Notes: generated by a model not told the origin, from the letters alone. A stretch of DNA of 64,000 bases from Choristoneura fumiferana (GCF_025370935.1 NC_133473.1:21501391-21565390); one strand, 5' to 3'; shown: positions 30,072 through 40,368, numbered from the stretch's first letter. Numbers and translations: made by a program.

Positions 30072-30425
30072 CATCACTGACCAAAAGACGTTTACTGCTG
30101 AACAAAGGTCTTCCCCTTAGAACGCCACAACGAACATTAAGAATACTCGCGACTTGCATCCAACGGTTGCCCTAAACTGTCACGATTTCGCCAGCCCACC
30201 TTGTAAGAGGCCTGCCAACGCTTCGTCTTCCGGTTCATGGTTGCCATTCGAGAGCCTTTCTCCCCCAGCGGTTATCTGTTCTTCGAGCGATGTGACCCGC
30301 CCATTGTCACTTCAACCTGCATATTCTTCGAGCTACGTCAAGGACTTTGGTTCTTCAGCGAATTTCCGTATTCCGGATTCTATCAAACGTGCAAGACTAC
30401 GTCTGTGTATCAGAAATTCAGAAAC
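30072..30425 (-). repeat. RTE-like LINE 3' end, about 350 bp
   Basis: AAAAGACGTTTACTGCTGAA, CAAAGGTCTTCCCCTTAGAA, CTTGCATCCAACGGTTGCCC, CACCTTGTAAGAGGCCTGCC, GAGCGATGTGACCCGCCC. The two overlapping plus-strand frames are shadows; the ancestral coding strand is minus. The same family lacks its 5' part at 62569-62742. Confidence 0.6.
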
Positions 30426-30429
30426 TAGC

Positions 30430-30832
30430 TCTCTTCCTTTTCTCTTTCTTTCCTCCTTCCACACATAATCACAAACAAGTCGACACTAACGTGTTACGTT
30501 AATTACGATTTAGCATTAATGTATCCTCTTTCTCATTGTGTAAATAAAGTTCAAGCAATCTAGCCTACTGTTTTCAAGAGCAATGTGCCATTAGCAACCA
30601 AGTGTCGGTGCCTTAACTTGCCATAGTTTGGAGTTGATTAAACTACTGTTTCAGAGTTTAAACGGCAAGCGTAAGGATTAACTTGCTTTGCACAAAATAT
30701 AAGCAAATACGTAATATTAACGAGGTTACGAGTATTACGAAAAGGTCCGAAGTTGGTGCGAAACGATGTTAATGATAAGTGTGCTTTAAAAGTAAATGTC
30801 GGTCTATGATTAGTATTTTAATATTTAAATAT

Positions 30833-30869
<37 letters not shown>

Positions 30870-31030
30870 AAGATTAGTGGGTACATGATTGGCGAGGAAA
30901 GCAGAATAAAAAATGTAGTTAATTGATATAGACTTACGCAAAGTAACACCTGAAACAATCAATCGAAAGCTTGTAATCACAGGTCTGTCCGTGCTGTGTC
31001 TGTTTATAGAGTAGGACAGACTCATCTCTT
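30430..31030. other. Non-coding stretch with (GT)n microsatellite
   Basis: GCGTGTGTGTGTGTGTGTGT continues to about 30868 (30833-30868). Otherwise no content recognised. Confidence 0.6.
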
Positions 31031-31044
31031 CTCGTGGGTGTCGA

Positions 31045-31192
31045 TAACCTAACCAACAAAAAGTTGGAAATACCCCGACTTTGTCACTTCAAAGTTCAAT
31101 ATCTCAAAAACGGCTGAACCTAAACCTGATTTCAAATAAAAAAAATCCGCATTCAAATCAGTCCACCCGTTACGAACTCCGGACTGCAGCAT
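31045..31192 (-). repeat. U-type repeat, internal deletion
   Basis: ATAACCTAACCAACAAAAAG, GACTTTGTCACTTCAAAGTT, CAATATCTCAAAAACGGCTG, then TCAAATCAGTCCACCCGTTA. The middle (AAAACATATCTAAGAACCAT) is missing compared with 12150-12405. Confidence 0.6.
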
Positions 31193-31539
31193 TGTGTGTA
31201 TGGAAGGCAATGAGGGAATCCAAAGCACTACAAAAATTTTCAAATTTTACATAACCTTGCATTTTGGCCATTATTCTTTTTTAATGTTAATTTCAATGTG
31301 TTTTCAGTCTGACGATCCCTTGAGGAGAACCATCCTTATTTTAATTGTTTTCATTCAAATAATGACATGCTTAGAATTGTATTTTTTATAATTATTACTA
31401 ATCTTATTACCTTTGACGATTTCAATACAAATTCTTATAACTGAGATTTATGTAAAAACATCATTACACAATCACAATACCTCAGTACATTATAATGTAA
31501 TGATGTATTGAATTAATAAATAAACAAAACTAAACTATA

Positions 31540-31795
31540 CAGGGTGGCCCATTTATATCGGTCAGTATGGAAAGTCTGAATATCGAAAAAATTTCTTCTT
31601 AGGAACCATGACATCGATTTTAATGAAAAACTGCACATGCATTAAAAAATGTACTCAGCTCGGGAATACCAGGTCTTAGTATTTCTATTTAGATAATTGT
31701 GTACGTCTTAAGAAGTAAATGTGATGAAACATTATGTCTAAAATGAATAAAATGCATTGTTTTCACATACTTTAATTTATTTTAGTAGGTGTTCG
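31540..31795. repeat. Single arm of G-type foldback
   Basis: GGTGGCCCATTTATATCGGT, CAGTATGGAAAGTCTGAATA, CTTAGGAACCATGACATCGA, ATGCATTGTTTTCACATACT. Same order as the left part of 61125-61517. Confidence 0.55.
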
Positions 31796-31998
31796 CCGAT
31801 CGATAGTACAGGTTCGATAGTGTTCTAAATCGATAAGAATTTTCGTATGTCGTATAGTTTCAGCCGATATAAATTCTGTATTGTTGCCGATCGATAGTCC
31901 ACTATCGATAGTGTTTCGATAGACTATCGATAGTTTGAGCAAAAGCGATTTTCGATTAAAACTCGAATTGCAAACTATCGATTTTTCGGCAACACTAC
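31796..31998. mobile_element. ATCGATAG-rich element with GTTGCCGA ends
   Basis: About eight copies of CGATAG or CTATCG lie in 200 bp, including ACTATCGATAGT and the pair CGATAGACTATCGATAG. TTGTTGCCGATCGATAGTCC (31881) and CAAACTATCGATTTTTCGGC (31970) form inverted ends of a roughly 118-bp unit. The motif contains TATCGATA, the sequence bound by DREF in Drosophila. No coding capacity. Confidence 0.5.
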
Positions 31999-31999
31999 A

Positions 32000-32420
32000 C
32001 TATTGTCCCAAGAAAGTCGCCATAAAGGTTCACTGATCCTCAACCGTCGACCGAAATTCTGTCAAGAGTGTTACTTCGAAGATGAATCACAGGTCAAGTA
32101 ACAGTTAATCCAAACTACGGTTTAGCATTTGGGACAAATTAAGTTATGGTGTATTAAGGTGACCTCTGTAATCATAAACTGTGGGATACAAACCTCCAGA
32201 CAGTAATCACTGGGGCGTAAAATTTGCACGATTATCCTGGGAAAACTTACTTTATGGGTCTTTACGGGGACTTACAGTGGCTGGATATGTCATGTACCCA
32301 TGAATTTTTAGAATATTATACGTTTAGAAAACCTGGAGTATATTAATTAGAAATGTCAATTTAGTCTTATAAAATTTACTGTTTAGGCTTTGTAGCCTAT
32401 ACTGGTTGTTTTTTTTAAGA
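32000..32420. other. Mostly unassigned
   Basis: 32034-32070 shares the CTGATCCTCAACCGTCGA repeat with 11580-11640. Nothing else recognised. Confidence 0.35.
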
Positions 32421-32422
32421 TC

Positions 32423-32475
32423 ATCATCATCATCATCATCCCAGCCTATATACGTCCCTCTGCTGGGCACAGGCC
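32423..32475 (-). repeat. S1 SINE tail fragment
   Basis: CATCATCATCATCATCATCC, CAGCCTATATACGTCCCTCT, GCTGGGCACAGGCCC. Only the last 50 bases of the family. Confidence 0.7.
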
Positions 32476-32815
32476 CAGGGGAGGGGAGATGGTTTAAGAT
32501 GGTTTAAATTTATCTATAGTATGTATACAATCACTATCTATAACGTAGAAAAGTTGAAAACCCTCGGCATCGTCATTTCAATGTTCAATAATTATATCAA
32601 AAATTACAAAATCAAATTCTGAAGAAATTGAACTAAATAACATCACGATTTAAACAAGCTTTCGATTAAAAAATCGGTCCCCTCCTTTGGGAACTATGAC
32701 GCCATTCACAGTTACCAAACAGATGAATACACATAACGGTAAATTGGTACCCGTTTTGCGTTCAATTTTAGAAATGAATGACAATGTGTGTTGGTTAAAA
32801 TAGTAAAAGTGACCA
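32476..32815. other. AT-rich non-coding stretch
   Basis: GTTGAAAACCCTCGGCATCG and CAATGTTCAATAATTATATC hint at a very old U-type relative, too weak to call. Confidence 0.3.
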
Positions 32816-32837
32816 ATCTATACTAATATTATAAATG

Positions 32838-33427
32838 GATTACTAATGCATGGGCAAAAAACTTTTCCCAAAGTATCACATCCCAAAATATTTTACTCAA
32901 ATTATCATTTGGCAAAAAATCATTTGTTAAAACAACTTATCGCAATTTTACAGTTAATACATATTTTTTTGGCAAATTATTGTTTCATAAATAATTACTT
33001 AGTCATGTTTCATATTACCAAGTATTGTTTAGTCAAATGTATCGTTTGGCATAACGTCCTCTTCCCAAAATATTGCATGGCTCTTCTGGTAGCAGTTCAT
33101 TTCTGTGGGGAAAGCAGTTCTAACCTAACCTAACCTATTTTTCTGGTAGCAGTTGGTTTCTAAGGATGGTTCGTGTGCTAAGTGTCATTTTGAACAAACA
33201 TTTATTATGGAATATAATATTAGCCAAAAGAAAACTTTTGCTTAATAAACGTTTGTCGTAATAAAACTTGACAAAGTAAAACTATGCCAAATGATAATTT
33301 GACCAAATGAATAAAATGCGAAATGTAAATAATTAATGCTAAAGATTCGTTTGGGAAATGAAATTACTGCGATAAGTTTTTTGGGAAGTGTTTGGCGAAA
33401 AATATTTTGCCGAAACGGCAGTACACC
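32838..33427. mobile_element. Inserted AT-rich element with inverted halves
   Basis: Flanked by ATTATAAATG on both sides. The left half has GGCAAAAAACTTTTCCCAAA, CAAATTATCATTTGGCAA and AACTTATCGCAATTTTAC. The right half, reversed, has CGCCAAACACTTCCCAAAAA, ACTTATCGCAGTAATTTC and CAAATTATCATTTGGCAT. A run CTAACCTAACCTAACCTA lies between them (33119-33136). No transposase frame. Class unknown. Confidence 0.6.
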
Positions 33428-33570
33428 ATTATAAATGCGAAAGTGTGTGTAGTTGTATGTTTGTCCGTCTTTCACGTCGAAAGAAAGCGACGAATCGACG
33501 TGACTTTTTGACATAGAGTTAGTTTATGGGCCAGAGAGTGACATAGGCTACTTTTTATTCCGGAAAAATG

Positions 33571-33910
33571 CACAGGTTTACATGTTAATTATTATAATTG
33601 AATATTATGTTTTGTTCTCGTCTTGCTTGCTGCACGTGTGGTTGACCGTGTCAGAGTTGTCAATGTCAATGTCATGCTTGGCTTGTGTTGGTAGCGCTGA
33701 CCATAGACAGTCGCGTTCACAATTAGCACTTCGGTCGCACGTGCAGCGTGCAATGACGGCCTCACGGTCCCACCGGAAGACCAGCCCAGCTTTGAGCCGG
33801 CATTATGCTGAGGTGGGTCGTTTCGAACAGTAACACTGTTTTTTTTTCTCTTTCTTTTATGTAATTATTCTGTCACTGTTCCGAATAAATGTATTTTCTT
33901 TCTTTCTTTC
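33571..33910 (+). repeat. Z-type TTTC-tailed element, inserted
   Basis: Flanked by CACAGGT. Contains CGCTGACCATAGACAGTCGC, CCCACCGGAAGACCAGCC, GGCATTATGCTGAGGTGGG, CCGAATAAATGTATTTTC and a TTTCTTTCTTTCTTTC tail. A retroposon body with simple tail and 7-bp target duplication; about 340 bp. Confidence 0.7.
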
Positions 33911-33989
33911 TTTCACAGGTCCCGAGGGAACAGCGTGCGATAAGCAAATTTTACGCGGGCGAAGCTACGGGCAAAAACTAGTAAAATTA

Positions 33990-34415
33990 TATCTTATTCG
34001 AGTTGGAAATATTTGGCCCTTTCCAATCATTTGGTGATGTAAGCATTAAAAATACTAAAAGAGTTACTTTGGATCCTCTCAGCCACTTCCAGCCGCACAA
34101 GTACTTAACAGCACAAGATTATATGTAACCCCCTCTAGTTGCGGGTATGTTTATAGCCCATTAGAGTAAGAAAACTGCCCGCACAGTAATGAAAACGGAG
34201 TGGACGTCTCATTATTACAGGATAATCCGAGACGGGGAGATCTTAGGGGCTGATTTGTGAGATATTGTTCAAGTTGGATGTAGTTTAAACTGGCGGGGCT
34301 GTGGTAATGGCCGCGTGACATAGGAGATTGTGTGGAAACACAGCAGACGAGTATGCAGGGCACAGAAGTTGGGTAGAATATCTAGAAATTTCACGTGGGC
34401 TAACTGGCTAAAAAG
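33990..34415. other. Non-coding stretch
   Basis: No repeat partner or coding signal recognised. Confidence 0.35.
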
Positions 34416-34419
34416 ACAT

Positions 34420-34658
34420 TAACCCCCGACGCGAAAAGAGGGGTGTTATAAATTTGACCGAAATGTGTGTGTGTGTGTGAACCGATTTGGGTGCGGTTTT
34501 TTTAATTGAAAACAGAGTTTCTACCGATGGTTCTTAGACATGTTTTATCAAAATCGGGGTTTTGAGATGTAATATATATTAATGAAAATGTATAAGATAA
34601 TATATAAAAATAATAAAATGTCAAAGTTGGAGTTTTTCCAACTTTTTGTTGGTTAAAT
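34420..34658 (+). repeat. U-type repeat
   Basis: TTAACCCCCGACGCGAAAAG, AGGGGTGTTATAAATTTGAC, TAGACATGTTTTATCAAAAT and CAACTTTTTGTTGGTTAAAT. Forward reference copy for the family; includes a short (GT)n at 34468-34479. Confidence 0.6.
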
Positions 34659-34734
34659 AGGTTATTTTATAAACGTTTTTGTTAGAAAAACCTTGGTGGA
34701 TTTGGCGGTCTTTGGGAGGGGTCCCGATAGTATG

Positions 34735-34968
34735 TTTTGGAGGTCGTGTCTCTCTTGGCTCAAGTCATTGTATATTTGCATTGCATGGTTGTTATAACTA
34801 TTATTTTCCTTTTTTTATTTTATCACTTTGTCGGCGTGACTGATATGTATATTTATGCCAAATCACAGCTTTCTAGTACTAACGGTCTCTGAGGTTAGCC
34901 TCTGACAGGCAGACAGACGGACAGACATGGCGAAACTATAAGGATTCCTAGCTGACTACGGAACCCTA
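34735..34968. repeat. GGGTTCCGTA-type element, one end
   Basis: ATTTTATCACTTTGTCGGCG, CAAATCACAGCTTTCTAGTA, GACAGGCAGACAGACGGACA, ATGGCGAAACTATAAGGAT and CTACGGAACCCTA. Same direction as 1008-1560, left part missing. Confidence 0.6.
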
Positions 34969-34969
34969 A

Positions 34970-36100
34970 AAATATAAATTACTACAATTTGAACTCTTTT
35001 TCTTTGGTATAACCTTTCTTTATTTTCTTTTTGCATAATATAGAGTAGATACAAATAAAGAAACAATTTTTATTTGTAGTTGATCTCATTTATTTATTAT
35101 TTATTTGGCACTCGCGATGCAGACCCTGTCTAGTCCGAGGGCCGTCCAAAAGTCACATAATGTCATTTATCTTTCATGCCATAATGTGTATTCTTTGTAA
35201 TTTTGTGCACTGTGCAACTTTATTGCTGAAACTATTCTTAATTCTTATTCTAAATAGACAAAGAGCTATTCGAAGAACTAACTGTTTCTAACTATCACTA
35301 ACCATCTGTTACCACAGCCGAAATAATTACCATTTGGTGCGCCAACAAAGCGTAAGTCCAGATAATCCTCGCTCGCAATTCAGAGTTAGACCTAGCGTTT
35401 AGACTGCGGCTTATTGCAGATAAGATTGGGCTAAGTGAGTCTGGATTCTAGTTTATTTTTGGTATTTTGTTTGGCTGGATATTTTTTCGTGGTTAGTTGA
35501 AGGAATTCATTTATTTAGATAGCTTTGGATAATTTAGGATATAGAAAAGTAGTTATGTAAACTTTAAAATAAATATAGTAGGGACCTTAATGTATTCAGT
35601 ATTCAGTATTTATTTATTGCAACACCTTTTACAAAAGATATACCATAAGTAATGTAATTTTTAACATCATCTAAATGCTACTTATTGTGTACAAAAATTC
35701 TTATGATCTAAAGTTTGATGGATCGGTATATATCGTAAAATTTCCAGTCTACTTTTTACCATTTGATGGGTTCGTTTCCCGGTCACCCCTGTGTGATTAA
35801 TTAAAAAAAAGTAATACAAAATAAAGTCTCCTGTCAGTAAAACTGTCTATGTATATTTATGATACTTTCCCTCCATGTGGAAAGCCGTGGAACATCCTGT
35901 ATAGGACGAGATGGTAATGACGAATTTAACTTCATCAAACCACTGCTGTAGCTGTTGCAACCACAGATAACCACATCAGTAACGTCGCGTGACGTCACTC
36001 ATTAATAAGACAGATTTAATTATAATTAACAGCCACGAGTGACATGACATCTGTCACTTCGCAAAGCCGCTGTTTACGATGCGATCAATGCGATTGAATG
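34970..36100. other. Unassigned non-coding stretch
   Basis: A T-rich run with AATATAGAGTAGATACAAATAA at 35035 resembles a LINE tail. 35600-35760 and 35930-36080 show no family or frame. Confidence 0.35.
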
Positions 36101-36107
36101 TGGAACA

Positions 36108-36463
36108 TATTTTTAGGGTTCCGGAGCCAAAATGGCAAAAACGAAACCCTTATAGAGTATCGTCAAGTCCGTCCGTCTGTCTGTCTGTCCGTCCGTCCGT
36201 ATGTCACAGGCATTTTACTCAAAAACTACAAGTCGTATATCAATGAAATTTAGAGTACAGATGTCTTGTCAAAGCCGCTAAGTGCCGTGAAGATACGCTC
36301 TTTTTCTGGTAATAGATTTTAAGACCGTAGTAAGCGTTTTAATTGTGTTATAACGCACATTCTTATTCTTATTCTTATTCATAATATTACTTGATTTTTT
36401 TCGTAATGGCTACGGAACCCTATCTTGGGCGTGTCCGACACGCTTTTGGCCGGTTTTTTATTT
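36108..36463. repeat. GGGTTCCGTA-type element, opposite orientation
   Basis: AGGGTTCCGGAGCCAAAATG at left, a CCGTCTGTCTGTCTGTCCGT run, and CGTAATGGCTACGGAACCCT with GGGCGTGTCCGACACGCTTT at right, the exact complement of the 1008-1063 end. The interior differs from 1008-1560. Confidence 0.65.
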
Positions 36464-36696
36464 TAGAATCTTTTTATCTGAAATGAGATTTTGTAAAGAT
36501 TATTTTTTTTACAATCTTTTTTGTTGATTGTTATCCTTACGTATTACATGACGATATCAAATTTTTATTTATATAGGTGAAATTCAACTTATAAATTTGA
36601 TAAGCACGTTAAATAAACTTGTAAAATTATTAATATTATTAGAACGAATAAACCTCAATAAAACGAATCTAACAGCTTAGCCATAGTAATAGGACC

Positions 36697-37005
36697 ATGT
36701 TCTACTCTTTATGGTGCAGTAGCCTACAAACAAATACAAATATATTTGTTTACACAACACAAAACGACAGCGAAAATTCAAAAAAAATAAATTCAGCTAT
36801 TTTAAGCGCTAACACACTGGAAGTATTAAACGAACAGTTTTATAGGACGTTAAAACATTTGAGAAAAACAGTACTTTATAACGGTTTTCAGAAACGATTT
36901 GTGAGAAAACGATTACTTAGACATGCGTCAAAACTGCATAAGAAAAGAAACGAGGTTATGGATAGTTTTAAAAAAATACAATTATTCTTCAAACAAATAA
37001 TATAA
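36697..37005 (+). CDS. Hypothetical small ORF, 102 codons
   Basis: ATG at 36697, TAA at the end. The C-terminal half is strongly basic (GFQKRFVRKRLLRHASKLHK) and looks helical. No domain, signal peptide or membrane segment is recognised, and the flanks show no splice or polyadenylation context that can be trusted. Codon third positions are AT-rich like the surrounding DNA. Equal or better explanation: chance frame. Confidence 0.2.
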   Translation: MFYSLWCSSLQTNTNIFVYTTQNDSENSKKINSAILSANTLEVLNEQFYRTLKHLRKTVLYNGFQKRFVRKRLLRHASKLHKKRNEVMDSFKKIQLFFKQII

Positions 37006-37505
37006 AATTTGCGCTGGTGCTTTTTATGGAACGTTAATGAGTCCATAGTGTAATTTTTCGAATGTCCACGGGGATTTCTGCTAACTCTTGGAATTTCAAC
37101 TCAATTTTTTCTTTCCTTCTTTCTAACTGCTAAATAATTACCTGGAATAAAGTGTGAAATCTTAGTAACGAACATATTTCTAGCTTGCTTACAGATATTA
37201 GAAAGATTGTGCGCACGTTTTCACACGGTTATCTTTTAAACGTTGTAAATCGCAACAACACAATCGTCACGTGAATGGTAGCCGATACACACTCGTCAAT
37301 CATTGTACTAATTAAATATTAGTGAATTCATTACTATTGGTTTTGCGCAGGTTGCTGTCCGGGAAATTAAACATTAGACACGTGTGTTGAATTATATTTG
37401 ACGTGATTCGATAAATACTATACAGATTCAGTAGTTACCCACTTAGTGGCTTCTCTTCCCCTAACACCCGTCGTAACCCACTTGTTAACGTCACTAAATT
37501 AAGTT
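37006..37505. other. Non-coding stretch
   Basis: No repeat or frame recognised. Confidence 0.35.
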
Positions 37506-37509
37506 TTTG

Positions 37510-37675
37510 TTTGTTTTTAATATTTTTAACCGAATTCAAGAAAGGAGGAGGTTATCAATCCCGTTGTATTTTTTTTGTTTGTTACCTCAGAACTCCGTCA
37601 TTTGTGAATCGATTTGAAAATTCTACGTCTTCAATTAGGTCCCATAAGCACCAAATCAGGATCTGATGCTTGGAT
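37510..37675. repeat. K-type repeat (AGGAGGAGGTT)
   Basis: TTAACCGAATTCAAGAAAGG, AGGAGGTTATCAATCCCG, TTACCTCAGAACTCCGTCAT and ACCAAATCAGGATCTGATGC. The reverse phrase CCTCCTCCTTTTTTGAAGTC with CGGTTAAA is at 46822-46850. Confidence 0.5.
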
Positions 37676-37676
37676 C

Positions 37677-38036
37677 TTAAGGAAATTGAGGGAACTCTTC
37701 AAATGTTGTAGGGACACCTATAGTAAGTTGGATATATTTAGTAGTAACTCGTGCATTTGCTCTTGAAAAATCATCACTTTGGTTAAGTGGAACTGATGAT
37801 GAAGACCACAGTTGACCATCGGAGTTACAACTCAGTAACAAGTATTTCACGGGTTGAATTTTAATTACTTTGACACAGTTGCTAAGCAATTTATGCTCCT
37901 CGTAATGCATATGGTAAAACGGGTGGTGAAGCACTGTGACTCCTCAATAATGAACGTCTCTGCATCGGAAAAAGAAATCTTTCGTAAAAGGCGACGAGCA
38001 GTTGATATTAAACTATTGTATCTTAGATTATTTGAA
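37677..38036 (-). pseudogene. Possible WD40-repeat protein pseudogene fragment
   Basis: On the minus strand one frame reads HYEEHKLLSNCVKVIKIQPV then YLLLSCNSDGQLW and later ARVTTKYIQLTIGVPTTFEE before TAA at 37677. A His, then a hydrophobic strand, then S-x-S/N-D-G-x-hydrophobic-W is the layout of one WD40 blade. The upstream part (KISFSDAETFIIEE) is in another frame, so a frameshift near 37930-37950 breaks it. No ATG and no introns. Which WD40 protein it came from is not clear, and a chance frame is possible. Confidence 0.3.
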
Positions 38037-38080
38037 AAAATATAGAACAAAAAATTTATCCAACTACAAAAAATCATGAT

Positions 38081-38229
38081 AATTATTTTCTACCAGTCTG
38101 AAGTCGTTGCCTCAGCACGAGCCAGCAGGGGTGATTGAAGCCCAATATAAAGTGCGTAGGTGAGGTGACTATAAGTCCACTTCTTCTGGCTGAGGCACCG
38201 GCCGACTTCAGACTGGAAGAAAATTATTT
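38081..38229. mobile_element. MITE with about 40-bp inverted ends
   Basis: AATTATTTTCTACCAGTCTG with AAGTCGTTGCCTCAGC at left and CTGGCTGAGGCACCGGCC with GACTTCAGACTGGAAGAAAA at right. One arm only (AATTTGAAGTCGGTGGCTCA) is at 60148-60195. No coding capacity. Confidence 0.65.
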
Positions 38230-38317
38230 TCATGGTTTATTGTAGTCGGTTCAATTTTTTTTTGTAACTCAAATCAAGTTCTGTTTTTATTTCAAGTTTA
38301 ATTGAGTAATTTCATAA

Positions 38318-38500
38318 TCATTATCAGCCATAGGACGTCCACTGCCACATAGGCCTCCCCCATAAACCTCAAGTTGCATCAGTTGGAAGCTAAGTACTAG
38401 TACCCACCGTGAACCCGGTCGCGGCTTCAAGCCATCCATCTATCTTGTAGTACGAGTCTACCAACGCTGCGCTTGCCGCGCGGTCTCCATTCAAGAAGAT
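38318..38500 (-). repeat. RTE-like LINE 3' end, decayed
   Basis: CAGCCATAGGACGTCCACTG, CCTCCCCCATAAACCTCAAG, CCACCGTGAACCCGGTCGCG, CTACCAACGCTGCGCTTGCC, GCGGTCTCCATTCAAGAA. Collinear with 25924-26118 in reverse. Confidence 0.6.
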
Positions 38501-38504
38501 TGTT

Positions 38505-39050
38505 TTTTATACCATTAGGCATTCGAAAGAAAATTTCTCCTAAGTTTTTATTTTATCGCTAATAGAACAACAATTATTCAGTGGTATCACGAGGAAAGAC
38601 AATTCCCCACTGGTGGAACAAGTTGGTGGTACTACTTACGAGGAATAAAGGAACTTTTCGTCCTCAACGGTTCTCCGTGCTATTGCTATATGCCAGCCCA
38701 TTGCCACTTCAATTAAGCTAATTGGCTAAATTTGTTAATGCGCACGCTAGTTGCTATTATAAGGAAGGGTATTCTAAAACAGATGCTCAAAGGAGACGTG
38801 TATTGTTCACCACTTGTTACAAGAACCCCATCACCACAGCCCCAGTGTTGCCATTTAAACAAGTCAAAATTAACTCGAACTTTGTCGGCGACCTGCGCGA
38901 ATTATGAAGTCGCTACAACTCGCCGCAGATGTCGCACTACACAACAGGCCAAGTTGTGGGCTTATTAAATTTTGGTGTATAATTTTGAATATATTTTTGT
39001 ATTCCCTTGGTTGTGGTTTAGAGGGAGTTGAGATGGCGTTGAAATCTAAA
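38505..39050. other. Non-coding stretch
   Basis: Two overlapping short frames at 38722-38968 are in different phases of the same DNA, with no family match; not called. Confidence 0.3.
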
Positions 39051-39054
39051 ACTA

Positions 39055-39180
39055 GATTTTAACCCCGATGATAAAAGAGGAATGTTAGGTATATACTCGT
39101 AAGTTTGGTGCCAATGTCTGTCTGTGGCATCGTATCACTACAACGGATAGACCGATGTCGATGCGGTTTTTTTTTCTTGA
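39055..39180 (+). repeat. U-type repeat, partial
   Basis: TTTTAACCCCGATGATAAAA, GAGGAATGTTAGGTATA, AATGTCTGTCTGTGGCATCG, CCGATGTCGATGCGG. Diverged. Confidence 0.45.
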
Positions 39181-40260
39181 AAGCGAATTTCTTTGCGCTA
39201 GTTTTTAGCTGGGGTTATTTAAAATTGATTCTGCTGTTTTAATATTTGAAGTTTGAAATGATAACGTTGAGAGTTTGAAATATTTCTAATTTGGTTTGGT
39301 TATTTACTCTTTTGAACTCTTTTAATCGTCTCCCTAAGGAATATTCAGTCCACGTCACTGATAATTAGCTGAAATTTCAGTAGGCTACACATATTAAATG
39401 CCAAGCAAATTACAGCGCGCTCTCTCAGTAAAGTTAACTTAGTGAACTTTGAGAGCTTGCTTTGTAAGCTGGGCTACTAATTACTTTAAAAAACTACACT
39501 TTTCGAGTCAAGCAGGGCTTTCAGGTCGACCTATTTACGGTTCGACGTGCCCGCTTTTGCACGTGCGTTGAAAATAATGTATTTAGTTAGTTTTGGTATG
39601 ATTTTCACAGATTTGTGAATGTTTATCACAGGATATATTACGAGAGCGTTATGTGGGTTTGATTGAAAATATACATGTGTCGCTCATACGTAGCTATCTT
39701 GCACGTATGTCCAAGGATTAACAAGTTGATTAGATTTAAATCATAAGTATTATCATTTGTAGAGTAAAGCCAAAAATATTTTTTTTAAACAATGTGACCA
39801 CTCAAATTAGATTGCAAGTTACCTACTTAGAAAATGTTATAAGAATTTACAGACAAAACAAACTCAACAACATAATAGACGTTATAATTATTTTTTCTAC
39901 CATGTAACTGGCCACAATGTAACAAGCAATGCATAGCCATAAAAAAAAGCATTAAAAAAAGCGATTCAAAGTAAAGGCGCGTATAGACTGGCGTCAGACG
40001 CTGAGTCATGCTGATTCCGACGCGATATCGCGTGCGGTGATGCTACGGCGGAAGCATGTGAAGCACGGTATGTGACAACAGAGTTAAGAAGAATTTTATG
40101 GATACCTATTTATATAATCTTAATAACATAGTAACTTATTAAATAAACTATTTATCTTCATTAGTCTCGCCCTTTTGGTAATAGATATTCTCAGACAGAG
40201 CCGAAAGTTCCCCGTTCTGTGTTTTTTTTTTCAACATAATTTAAAACACTTATTCTTTCT
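39181..40260. other. Non-coding stretch with weak hairpin
   Basis: 39400-39475 contains GCTCTCTCAGTAAAGTTAAC with a partly complementary GTGAACTTTGAGAGC. 39975-40080 is a CG-bearing patch (ACGCGATATCGCGTGCGG). No gene seen. Confidence 0.4.
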
Positions 40261-40264
40261 CATG

Positions 40265-40368
40265 GTCAAAATACCACGCACAGGACTTATCACGCTAACA
40301 CACACGAGTAATATTTACCTCGACGTTTCTGCAACATTATGTACAGTGGCCGTGGTCACGAGTAGACA
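40265..40368 (-). mobile_element. Second copy of the variant ribozyme-like repeat
   Basis: Plus strand words ACTTATCACGCTAACACACA, CGAGTAATATTTACCTCGAC, GTACAGTGGCCGTGGTCACG and AGTAG match 8851-8938. The core on the minus strand is again GUGACCA (40359-40353), GAAA is at 40329-40326 and ACGUC at 40326-40322. An expanded loop and a substituted stem II 3' strand (GUUGCA) break part of the pairing, so this copy is probably inactive. Confidence 0.45.

Larger units (their letters stand above)
32817..33985 (+). repeat. T1 repeat broken by two later insertions
   Basis: Pieces: 32817-32837 (CTATACTAATATTATAAATG), 33428-33570 (ATTATAAATGCGAAAGTGTG through GGAAAAATGCACAGG) and 33911-33985 (CACAGGTCCCGAGGGAACAG to GGCAAAAACTAGT). 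Joined, they follow the intact copy at 9205-9392. Each gap is flanked by a short repeated target: ATTATAAATG for the first and CACAGGT for the second. Confidence 0.75.

Noticed and set aside
33119..33136. CTAACCTAACCTAACCTA run, like insect telomere repeat (TTAGG)n
   Set aside because: Only about three and a half units, inside a small interspersed element; two-unit versions occur at 21372 and 22330. Too short for a telomere or a meaningful interstitial array.
36697..37005. Small basic protein, considered as a mitochondrial ribosomal protein
   Set aside because: Only the basic, helical texture fits; no conserved family motif could be pointed to. Kept as a low-confidence ORF without a name.
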